From a bacterium (lineage in GTDB: Bacteria; Hydrothermota; UBA3073; JACQXS01), in NCBI GenBank assembly GCA_030592575.1, contig JAUVIV010000005.1, forward strand, positions 1-48,441: 48,441 bases of DNA. The letters are read 5' to 3'. Within the stretch, counting starts at the first letter, position 1; every line of letters begins with the position of its first letter. Shown here one piece after another: positions 41,606-48,441 of this stretch. The notes under the pieces are model-generated. The model was not told the DNA's origin. It saw only the letters and a list, made by a program, of their open reading frames with translations, and did not search any database. Position numbers and translations under genes: made by a program.

Positions 41606-42847
41606 AAGTGATGCTAAAAGCTCTCCCACAAGATACAAAGAGCCGGATGCTAATATAAGGTCTCGTGAACCTGCTTTTTCGCGTGCTTTTTTAAGTGCAG
41701 TCGTAGAATCTTTAACAATCTTGGCTTTAACTCCGACTCGGTTGAAAATTTTAAGAAGCTCTTTGGGGTCTGCTGAGCGAGGAGACTGCAGAGGAGTTAT
41801 AAAAACATAATTCATAATTGGCCCAAAAATCTCAATCAATCCTTCTTTGTCTTTATCTTTTAACATTCCAAAAATAAAAATCAAATTTCTAAAATCAAAC
41901 AATTCAATGACAGACCTTCTCAATACCCAAGCTGATGCTGTATTATGAGCCCCATCTAATACTACCCAAGGATTTTTAGCAACAACATCTAATCTTCCGG
42001 GAAAACGAACTTGAGAAATTCCTTTTTTGATAATATTATAAGGAATACCGTAAATTTGAGATGCACAAATCGCAGTGAGAGCATTTATTACTTGATGCCT
42101 TCCTAAAAGAGAAAGCGAATATTTTTTATTATCTACACTAAATCTTGCTCCTTTGATATCGCATCGTAAATTCTCACAAAACATATCTTCTCCGATTATC
42201 CAAAGTTTTGCTTTCTTAAACTTGCATACTTCTTTAATTATTTCTAATGCTTCAGGAGGTTGAGGTGCTGACACAACCTTCCCTTTTTCTCTTATTATCC
42301 CGCATTTTTCACGAGCTATTGATTCTAAGGTATTGCCCAAGATGTCCGTATGGTCAAAACTTATGGGCATTATTACTGAAATTTCAGGATTTAACACATT
42401 GGTTGCATCAAGCCTTCCTCCAAGCCCAACTTCAAAAACAGCACTATCTACATTTTCTCTCGCAAAATACACAAATGCAATACTTGTAATAATTTCAAAT
42501 GTTGAAAGCTTATTACCCATCAATGGCTTTATTTCTTCAAGAATTTTAATGAAGTTAGCTTCTGAAATTGGCTCGTCATTTATTTTTATTCTCTCACGAA
42601 TATTTATTAAGTGCGGAGAAGTAAAAGTTCCTGTTTTTCCTGTAAGTCCCAATATTGAAGAAAGAATACAAGCGGTAGAACCTTTTCCTTTGGTGCCTGC
42701 TACTAATATCGGACGTTTGATTTTAGAATGAGGAGAATCAATTTTCTTGAGAAATTCGTTAATATTTGATAGATCAAATCGGTATCGCGAACCTCGCTCC
42801 CAGTCTCTAAAACTATAAATAAATTCTATTGCTTCTTTAAAATTCAT
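41540..42847 (-). CDS. folC: Folylpolyglutamate synthase/dihydrofolate synthase
   Basis: FolC joins glutamate to dihydropteroate and extends folate polyglutamates. The 435-residue Mur-ligase-type protein has a P-loop VAGTKGKGSTACILSSIL near residue 48, FTSPHLINIRERIKIND, FEVGLGGRLDATN, ISFDHTDILG, KCGIIREKG, and LDGAHNTASA in the C-terminal domain. The natural end appears to be LASGSLYLVGELLASLE. The last 20 or so residues (including RRDAEDAKKK) are encoded by a dispersed repeat, which also supplies the stop. Confidence 0.94.
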   Translation of the reverse strand: MNFKEAIEFIYSFRDWERGSRYRFDLSNINEFLKKIDSPHSKIKRPILVAGTKGKGSTACILSSILGLTGKTGTFTSPHLINIRERIKINDEPISEANFIKILEEIKPLMGNKLSTFEIITSIAFVYFARENVDSAVFEVGLGGRLDATNVLNPEISVIMPISFDHTDILGNTLESIAREKCGIIREKGKVVSAPQPPEALEIIKEVCKFKKAKLWIIGEDMFCENLRCDIKGARFSVDNKKYSLSLLGRHQVINALTAICASQIYGIPYNIIKKGISQVRFPGRLDVVAKNPWVVLDGAHNTASAWVLRRSVIELFDFRNLIFIFGMLKDKDKEGLIEIFGPIMNYVFITPLQSPRSADPKELLKIFNRVGVKAKIVKDSTTALKKAREKAGSRDLILASGSLYLVGELLASLELQRTLKKNFYRRDAEDAKKK

Positions 42848-42883
42848 TTCACAAATATAAACATTGAAAAGTTTTGTTATCTA

Positions 42884-43924
42884 CTATTTTATAATGATTT
42901 TTTTGCCTTTATCAAGTTTTATTCTTCCAAGAGCTTCAAATTTCGCAGGATTTATTGTTATCATTTCTTTCGAAGTAAGACAATATACCCTTGAATCGCC
43001 TAAACTCGTGGTTATATCAGATACTTTCAATTTCAAACTTTTTATTATTTTATCTGTACTTGCATCAAAAAAACTAATTATAGAATCCCTTAACACAGCA
43101 CCGTATTCACCTTTTCGTGAGAACCAGATACTCTTTCCATTGCTGATTTCTAAGCTTCGTTCAATCCGATTAGTCATCCTATTTATAACATAAAGATTAG
43201 ATTCGGTAAGGCAGTAAAGTTTATTCCCTAAATATTCAAATTTAAGTGCTCTTGAAATCCCTTTTATAGGAATACTTGTTACACAATCTCCACTTTGTGT
43301 ATCAAAAATATCTAAGCAATTGAAGCGTCCGATATATACCCTGAGTCCATATTCACTAAGTGCAAAATCCAAAGGACTTTCCGCTGGAATACGATGCTCT
43401 TCTTTGAAATTAGAAGTCTTATAAATAGAAAGTCCTCCTTGGTCAAGAACCCATATTCGTCCATAGCAAACCATAAATTTCGTCGGTAGCTCAGGAAGCG
43501 TAATTGTTCTTTCGCTGGGAAGTTCTAATATTTCGTTTCCTGCTAATACATAAAATTTGTTTTCTCTTTTTATCACTTTTTTATGATTAATAGGTAGCCA
43601 ATCTCGAAACTCAATTCCGTTATCAGTCAACCAACATAAAGAATCCCCTGCAAGCCAAACCGTATCTCTTGACAGAAAAATATCACGTAAATGTGGAAAC
43701 GATTCTGTCTTATCAATCACATTTTTCTTAAGATTAACACTGTACAACTTATTTTCTGTTATTACATAAGCTCGCATCTTACTGAAACCTTCTTTCTTTG
43801 CAAATGACTTTCTTTGTTTCTTTTTTATTGGAGTTTTCTCTTTACACCCGGAGATAGCTAATAAACAAAAGCAAACAGACAATAAACAAGGAAGAAGAAT
43901 CTGCTTCAATTTTATGTTTTTCAT
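42884..43924 (-). CDS. Beta-propeller-like lipoprotein
   Basis: The 346-residue protein has a lipoprotein signal with lipobox LAISGC (Cys about residue 27), then a basic linker. Repeated short strands of propeller type follow: VNLKKNVIDKTESFP, YIGRFNCLDIFDTQSGDCVTSIP, LYVINRMTNRIERSLEISN, ISFFDASTDKIIKSLKLKVS. It probably sits on a membrane surface and binds a partner or ligand. No enzyme motif is seen. It lies between pdxJ and folC on the same strand; the link to them is unclear. Confidence 0.75.
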   Translation of the reverse strand: MKNIKLKQILLPCLLSVCFCLLAISGCKEKTPIKKKQRKSFAKKEGFSKMRAYVITENKLYSVNLKKNVIDKTESFPHLRDIFLSRDTVWLAGDSLCWLTDNGIEFRDWLPINHKKVIKRENKFYVLAGNEILELPSERTITLPELPTKFMVCYGRIWVLDQGGLSIYKTSNFKEEHRIPAESPLDFALSEYGLRVYIGRFNCLDIFDTQSGDCVTSIPIKGISRALKFEYLGNKLYCLTESNLYVINRMTNRIERSLEISNGKSIWFSRKGEYGAVLRDSIISFFDASTDKIIKSLKLKVSDITTSLGDSRVYCLTSKEMITINPAKFEALGRIKLDKGKKIIIK

Positions 43925-43939
43925 CTTAGTTTTGCATTT

Positions 43940-44638
43940 CTATATAAGCTCTATCATTTCTTTTACTGCTCTTTCTAACCCTACAAATACAGCTCTTCCA
44001 ATGATAGAATGTCCTATATTAAGTTCTTCAATCTCAGAGATTTCTGCAATAGGTTTTGCATTATAATAGTTGAGTCCATGACCTGCATGAACTTCAAGTC
44101 CGAAAGATTTTGCAAGTACAGCAGCATTCTTAATTCGTTTAACTTCATTAGTAATATCTTTGCATTCAGAGTATTTATTTGTATTTATTTCTATTGCATC
44201 TACTTCAAACTCAGGAACTCTTTTTATTAGTTCTTCATCTGGCTCTATAAAGAGAGTTGTCTTAATCCCGTTTTCTTTAAGTTCTTTCACTACCTTTTTT
44301 ATTGGCTCTATGAATTTTATAATATTCAATCCACCTTCGGTAGTTATTTCTTCAATTCTTTCAGGAACAAGACAACAAGCCCCCGGTTTAATTGATGTTA
44401 TAATTTCCAGAATTTCCTTATTCAATGAAATTTCTACATTTAAATGTGTCTTCAAAGTAGCATTAAGAAGTTTAACATCTCTTTCTTTTATATGTCTTCT
44501 ATCTTGCCTGAGATGAACGGTAATTCCATAAGCTCCGGCAAGTTCGACAAATACCGCTGCTTGCACAGGGTCAGGAGAATCTATTCCCCTTGCTTCTCTA
44601 ATTGTTGCGATATGATCTATATTTACTCCGAGTCTCAT
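43940..44638 (-). CDS. pdxJ: Pyridoxine 5'-phosphate synthase
   Basis: PdxJ condenses deoxyxylulose phosphate with 3-amino-2-oxopropyl phosphate to give pyridoxine phosphate, the last step of DXP-dependent vitamin B6 synthesis. The 232-residue protein shows LGVNIDHIATIREARG at the start, HLRQDRRHI, CCLVPERIEEITTEGGLN, SLFIEPDEE-like FIEPDEELI, and HAGHGLNYYNAKPIA near the end. It is first in a minus-strand run with the lipoprotein and folC. PLP is the cofactor of SelA, but that is only a general connection. Confidence 0.96.
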   Translation of the reverse strand: MRLGVNIDHIATIREARGIDSPDPVQAAVFVELAGAYGITVHLRQDRRHIKERDVKLLNATLKTHLNVEISLNKEILEIITSIKPGACCLVPERIEEITTEGGLNIIKFIEPIKKVVKELKENGIKTTLFIEPDEELIKRVPEFEVDAIEINTNKYSECKDITNEVKRIKNAAVLAKSFGLEVHAGHGLNYYNAKPIAEISEIEELNIGHSIIGRAVFVGLERAVKEMIELI

Positions 44639-44863
44639 AATTCCTCCTATCTTGCTTTAAACAAATTGAACTGTATCATTATATTTATAATTTTGCCAAA
44701 TGCAAGCTAAATTTTAAGAATTTTATGACAAGATAGAAAAGTTTTACCAACTACGGAATTGTAAATAGATAGAAAATTGCATCTTAATCGCAGATATGTA
44801 AATGGTTAATTGTACATCACAAGAAGAAGCAGAAAGTGATTTGAGAGAAAATTGAAATAAAAC

Positions 44864-44890
44864 TTGACTTTTAAAAGAAACCACTATAAC
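44864..44890 (+). promoter_or_regulatory. Predicted promoter for the Lys/Glu/Val-rich protein gene
   Basis: TTGACT (44864-44869), a 15-base spacer and TATAAC (44885-44890), followed by AAAGGAG and ATG 44915. Confidence 0.5.
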
Positions 44891-44914
44891 TTTTCAATCA
44901 AAGGAGAAATTATT

Positions 44915-45397
44915 ATGGATAAAGAAAAAGTTGTAAAAGACACTTCGGAAAAGAAAGAAAAAATGGTAGAAGATAAACCTGTCGTTACAAAAACCGTAAA
45001 AGATATCCCCGAGAAAACAGAAACAATAGCAAAAGATAAACCCGAAGAAAAAAAGGCCGTAGAAGATAAACCTGTTGTTGAAGAAGCCAAGAAAGAAGAG
45101 CCGAAAAAAGAAGAAAAAGAAGTTACTAAACCACCAATCGTTGAGAAAACTACAGAAAGCTCTCCGGATAAAGAAAAAGTAGTAGAAGAAAAACCCGTAG
45201 CAGAAAAGACAGTTAAAGTTGAACCTACTGTTGAGAAGAAAGAAGAAACAGTTCCTGAAAAAAGGAAGAAAATAAGAAAATTAACTTTAAAAGAAGTGGA
45301 AGATAAATTGAAAGCAGTAGAAAAAATGATGGGTGGTTTCAATTCGAAATATGCTAAACATCTTCTTGTTAAAAAAGCTAAATTGACAAGAAAATAA
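44915..45397 (+). CDS. Low-complexity Lys/Glu/Val/Pro-rich protein with basic C-terminal domain
   Basis: The 160-residue protein consists of degenerate repeats around EDKPVV, EKTVK and PEK over residues 1-110, which should be disordered and strongly charged. A conserved-looking helical end follows (KIRKLTLKEVEDKLKAVEKM, then SKYAKHLLVKKAKL). The AAAGGAG site decides the ATG at 44915. No signal peptide is seen, so it is probably cytoplasmic. It could bind nucleic acid or ribosomes through the basic end (inference). A strong terminator follows, so it is a single-gene transcript. Confidence 0.75.
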   Translation: MDKEKVVKDTSEKKEKMVEDKPVVTKTVKDIPEKTETIAKDKPEEKKAVEDKPVVEEAKKEEPKKEEKEVTKPPIVEKTTESSPDKEKVVEEKPVAEKTVKVEPTVEKKEETVPEKRKKIRKLTLKEVEDKLKAVEKMMGGFNSKYAKHLLVKKAKLTRK

Positions 45398-45429
45398 AAA
45401 TACAAACTCAACCTTATAGAAATATTTTA

Positions 45430-45463
45430 GAGTGTATTGACTATGTCAATGCACTCTTTTTTT
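45430..45463 (+). terminator. Rho-independent terminator
   Basis: A 12-base-pair stem (GAGTGTATTGAC with GTCAATGCACTC, one G-U pair) with a TAT loop, directly followed by seven T. It ends the Lys/Glu/Val-rich gene. Confidence 0.9.
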
Positions 45464-45536
45464 GTAATTGGCTACTGATTTTATAGAGGGTAATTACTCT
45501 ATTAAGTCCTTAGTCAAGTTTTTTGAAATTTTTCTA

Positions 45537-45564
45537 TTGACAGGTGTAAATAAAGAGCTACATA
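45537..45564 (+). promoter_or_regulatory. Possible promoter for the C-terminally sorted beta-propeller gene
   Basis: TTGACA (45537-45542), a 16-base spacer and TACATA (45559-45564), leaving a leader of about 170 bases. Otherwise the 45464-45740 gap shows nothing I can name. Confidence 0.4.
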
Positions 45565-45740
45565 AAAATGTGAGAGTAACCAAGTAGAAATATTAAATAC
45601 TTCTATCCGTGTTTTTTGTTTTATGAAGTGATTTTTAGAAAAAAAGAAGTGTAAAAAAGATGGAAAATTCTCAGATAATCTCCATATGAGTGTGAAGAAT
45701 TACAAAAGTAATTAAGCTTTAAATTACAAGAGAGAAGAAG

Positions 45741-47189
45741 ATGAAAAAGATATTTAAACAATTAATGAAGAGGCTCTGGATAATAATGTTACTTAGTATA
45801 CCACAAATTTTGTTTGCACAACCAGATACTCTCTGGACAAGAACTTTTGGGGGGGATCAATTTGATGGCGGTTATTGTGTTCAAGAGACATCCGATAGTG
45901 GCTATATTATTGTGGGAAGCACAAGTTTATTTAGTGCATCTCCTGACACAAACGATATTTGGCTTATAAAGACAGACAAGAATGGTAATACTCTCTGGAC
46001 AAAAACCTATGGAGATACTGACGTTGAATCAGGAAGATTCGTCCAAGAAACTCAAGACGGAGGATTTATTATAACCGGTGAAAAGACAGGGTTAGAAACC
46101 AATGTTTATCTTGTAAGAACAAATTCAATAGGAGATACACTTTGGACAAGAATTTATGTAGGAGATGTCGGAAAGTGTGTTCAAGAAACTAATGATGGAG
46201 GATTTATTATAATTGACCGAGATATGCAACTTATAAAAACGGACTCTTTAGGAAATTTACTCTGGGCAAAAACTTATGGGAAAGTACTTGATAAAGCAGG
46301 GTCTTCTGTTCAGCAAATTTTTGATGGCGGATTCATTCTCACCGGGTTTACAAGTGAAGATGCTCAAGGATACTACGATATCTGGCTTGTAAAGACAAAT
46401 GCAAACGGGGATTCCCTCTGGGCAAAAACTTATGGAGGTACCGGCTGGGACTCCGGGCGATTTGGTTGTCAGACATCTGATAGTGGATTTATTGTAGTTG
46501 GTTATACGGATTCATATGGAGCAGGTGAAGATGATGTCTGGATTGTAAAGGTAGATAAAAACGGAACTAAACTTTGGGATACAACATTTGGAGGAATGGG
46601 GTACGATAGTGGCTCTTTTGTTCAAGAAACTTCAGATGAAGGATTTATCATTACAGGAAGGACAGATTCTTACGGGGTAGGTGGATTTGATATGTGGGTT
46701 ATAAGAACAGACAAGAACGGAAAGAAACTTTGGGATACAACATTTGGAGGAACTGCTATGAGTTACGAACGGGGACATTGTATCCGACAAACGTCTGATG
46801 GTGGATTTATCGTACTTGGAGAAAAAGAGCAAAATATATGGCTAATAAGATTGGAAACGGAAGAAAGTGTAGAAGAAGTAAATTCTCAATTATATAGTTA
46901 CCAATTGTATCAAAATATTCCTAATCCATTTAACCAGAAAACTATAATCAAATATAAATTAAGTAATGAGAAAAATGTTTTAAATAGCTATTCTAAACTG
47001 GAGATTTATAATATTAGTGGAAGATTTGTGAGAACATTAGAGCTATCTCATAATGCTCAATTATTGGTCAACGAGGTGATTTGGGATGGGTCAAATAATA
47101 AAGGTGAAAAAGTAAGGAATGGTGTGTATTTTTATAGATTAGAAACAGATGGGTATGTACTAACTAAAAAGATGTATTTGATAAGATAG
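45741..47189 (+). CDS. Secreted beta-propeller protein with C-terminal FlgD-like/type IX sorting domain
   Basis: The 482-residue protein has a signal peptide ending ILFAQ. About seven repeats of roughly 50 residues follow the pattern LW-x-KT(Y/F)GG, D-x-G-x(2)-VQET-x-DGGFII-x-G-T, then W-x(2)-KTD-x-NG. This is a family of secreted propeller-like repeats common in FCB and archaeal genomes. The C-terminal ~90 residues form a sorting domain: YQNIPNPFNQKT, KLEIYNISGRFVRTLE, VIWDGSNNKGEKVRNGVYFYRL, and a final KKMYLIR. It is a likely type IX substrate, consistent with the PorX/PorY pair. Ligand unknown. Confidence 0.85.
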   Translation: MKKIFKQLMKRLWIIMLLSIPQILFAQPDTLWTRTFGGDQFDGGYCVQETSDSGYIIVGSTSLFSASPDTNDIWLIKTDKNGNTLWTKTYGDTDVESGRFVQETQDGGFIITGEKTGLETNVYLVRTNSIGDTLWTRIYVGDVGKCVQETNDGGFIIIDRDMQLIKTDSLGNLLWAKTYGKVLDKAGSSVQQIFDGGFILTGFTSEDAQGYYDIWLVKTNANGDSLWAKTYGGTGWDSGRFGCQTSDSGFIVVGYTDSYGAGEDDVWIVKVDKNGTKLWDTTFGGMGYDSGSFVQETSDEGFIITGRTDSYGVGGFDMWVIRTDKNGKKLWDTTFGGTAMSYERGHCIRQTSDGGFIVLGEKEQNIWLIRLETEESVEEVNSQLYSYQLYQNIPNPFNQKTIIKYKLSNEKNVLNSYSKLEIYNISGRFVRTLELSHNAQLLVNEVIWDGSNNKGEKVRNGVYFYRLETDGYVLTKKMYLIR

Positions 47190-47225
47190 TATATGTAATA
47201 TAGTATTTTAAAATGGAGGAAAAAT

Positions 47226-48314
47226 ATGTTGAATAGAAATAAAATGATAAAATTGATAGTAGGATTTATCTTTGTGGGAGTTATAGCATTTAATGCTAAT
47301 AGTTCTGCCGTTGATAGTTTACGGGTAGAAAATTTATTTGCTGATTTAGACTCTTTCTATATTCAATATGAAGAGAGGACATTTGGAGAGTTTATAGTAG
47401 ATACCTCAAATACTGCGATAAAAAAAGAATATGTGAAAATTGAATCTTTATTTCAAGAAGGGAACATAGATACTTTCCAACTTATGAATGCAATAGCTGA
47501 TACACATAAGTCATGGATTGCAAGAATGGTTGGAATGTGGATAATTAGGTCTGCATCTGTAAATGTGTTATCTCAAATAGGACGAGAAATACTTCCTGTA
47601 ACTACCGAACATCTGGAATTGCGGAGGTTAAGCATTGCTTTTCTTGCCACTGACACAACCCAAGAAGCAAGAGATATACTTTTTGATATATCTGACGAGT
47701 CTGAATTTTGGTTTTTAATTATGGAGACACTTGCACAACGCAATGACAATAGAGTTTTTCCCTTGGCTATAGATAGTCTTCAAAGCATTGATTTTACAAG
47801 AAAGATAAGAGCGGTAATGATTTTGGCTGACCTTGGGGACCCAAATGCATATCAACCACTACTTTCTCTTTACAACGAATTAGATTCATTAAGATTACAA
47901 TCTGATAACATTGATACAACTGAATGGTTTAAAGACATAGAAGCAAGAATAATAACTACCTTAGGAGCAATTGGAAATTACAATACATTAAACTTTCTCA
48001 TAGATAAAGCACAAGATGAAAGTTATTATTTCTCTATGAATGCTATAGAATCCCTTGGAGAATTAGGAAGTACAGATGCGGTTTCGATTCTTATAGAAAT
48101 AATGATTCAACCAAATCCTGAGATGAATAAGGTAAGTGTTTTTAAACGGTTGAAATGTGCAAAAGCACTGAACAAGATTGGAGATAATAGACAAGAAGTA
48201 TTGAGTGCGATAGAACAAGCAATAGATATTGTTCATCAAGATTGTATTGAACAAGGTATGGAAATATACGTGGAAGAGCAAATGTTGGAAGCATATAATC
48301 AACTGAAGAAATAG
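47226..48314 (+). CDS. Exported HEAT-repeat-like protein
   Basis: The 362-residue protein has a signal peptide (MIKLIVGFIFVGVIAFNANSSA). It is built of paired helices with HEAT/PBS-lyase-like repeats in the C-terminal two thirds (KIRAVMILADLGDPNAYQPLLSLY, RIITTLGAIGNYNTLNFLIDKA, SMNAIESLGELGSTDAVSILIEI, CAKALNKIGDNRQEVLSAIEQA). A GGAGG-type site precedes the ATG. It follows the propeller gene by 36 bases and may be co-expressed. Probably a protein-binding scaffold outside the cytoplasm. Confidence 0.8.
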   Translation: MLNRNKMIKLIVGFIFVGVIAFNANSSAVDSLRVENLFADLDSFYIQYEERTFGEFIVDTSNTAIKKEYVKIESLFQEGNIDTFQLMNAIADTHKSWIARMVGMWIIRSASVNVLSQIGREILPVTTEHLELRRLSIAFLATDTTQEARDILFDISDESEFWFLIMETLAQRNDNRVFPLAIDSLQSIDFTRKIRAVMILADLGDPNAYQPLLSLYNELDSLRLQSDNIDTTEWFKDIEARIITTLGAIGNYNTLNFLIDKAQDESYYFSMNAIESLGELGSTDAVSILIEIMIQPNPEMNKVSVFKRLKCAKALNKIGDNRQEVLSAIEQAIDIVHQDCIEQGMEIYVEEQMLEAYNQLKK

Positions 48315-48386
48315 TAAATCACAAGTTCAATGACAAAGTGCAACGCTCTGATATAATGACAAGAGAAGAAAGGAGGTCAGAGCAAA

Positions 48387-48441
48387 ATGCACAGGAAATA
48401 CAAACATTTAACAAAAGAGGAGCGAGATATACTTGCTGTCC
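48387..48441 (+). CDS. IS30-family transposase, N-terminal fragment at the window edge
   Basis: Eighteen codons are visible: MHRKYKHLTKEERDILAV, matching the N-terminal helix-turn-helix start of IS30 transposases. An AGGAGG site lies just upstream of the ATG. The rest is outside the window. The left end of the element is probably within 48330-48380, but its terminal repeat cannot be confirmed without the right end. Confidence 0.75.
   Translation, partial: MHRKYKHLTKEERDILAV

Noticed and set aside
44884-45411. Long open frame antisense to the Lys/Glu/Val-rich gene.
   Set aside because: It is a shadow of the low-complexity coding strand, giving a Ser/Phe-rich translation without a ribosome site.

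Overview
This is an AT-rich bacterial chromosome segment with about 40 protein genes, three tRNA genes and an unusually heavy load of short palindromic repeats. I infer a member of the FCB superphylum or a relative (WOR-3, Cloacimonadota or Fibrobacterota type) at moderate to low confidence. The grounds are two secreted beta-propeller proteins with C-terminal FlgD-like/type IX secretion sorting domains, a PorY-like kinase beside a PorX-like PglZ-domain response regulator, and a selenocysteine system. Promoters read as ordinary TTGACA/TATAAT types.

Layout. 1-2.7 kb: the end of a secreted kelch protein, purC, and a small GIY-YIG nuclease gene lying between perfect inverted copies of a palindromic repeat. 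2.7-7.9 kb (minus): SLBB export protein, Wzz-like protein, murB and a zinc-phospholipase-like membrane protein. 8-12.1 kb: a Cys-rich DUF6485 protein, the tldD-pmbA pair, a DUF192 protein and an exported coiled-coil protein. 12.3-15.7 kb: miaB, a repeat patch and hutU. 15.8-22.1 kb: a selenocysteine island of selA, two inserted genes (nucleotide-cyclase-like and secreted), selB, a tRNA-Sec whose 5' end overlaps selB, and a convergent LysR gene. 22.5-24.1 kb (minus): a two-gene type II restriction-modification system. 24.2-28.1 kb (minus): HAD phosphatase, dprA, tRNA-Asp, groEL-groES and tRNA-Val. 28.3-31.4 kb: tpiA, secG, rplU, a TPR membrane protein, a 500-base palindrome cluster and acpS. 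31.5-34.6 kb: a half-length GT9-like protein, porY and porX. 35-37.8 kb: two paralogous TPR/membrane proteins and an FAD oxidoreductase. 38.3-41.4 kb (minus): split lysine-ketoglutarate reductase and saccharopine dehydrogenase with a membrane protein between them. 41.5-44.6 kb (minus): folC, a propeller lipoprotein and pdxJ. 44.9 kb to the end: a Lys/Glu/Val-rich protein, a sorted beta-propeller protein, a HEAT-repeat protein and the start of an IS30-like transposase.

The most unusual theme is the repeats. Elements beginning GTCATT and ending AATCTC occur singly, as inverted pairs, and as an inverted pair enclosing the GIY-YIG gene. Related 27-28 nt palindromes sit in frame inside miaB and twice inside selA. 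A second family of ACACAGAG-type repeats supplies the 3' ends of miaB and folC and abuts the saccharopine dehydrogenase stop. A nuclease-repeat relationship comparable to REP/RAYT systems is a testable hypothesis, not something shown here.

Functionally, selA, selB and tRNA-Sec make up most of a selenocysteine insertion system, but selD and any selenoprotein gene are not in the window. PorY-PorX would control type IX-like secretion, whose probable cargo is also present. The split LKR/SDH genes indicate lysine breakdown through saccharopine.
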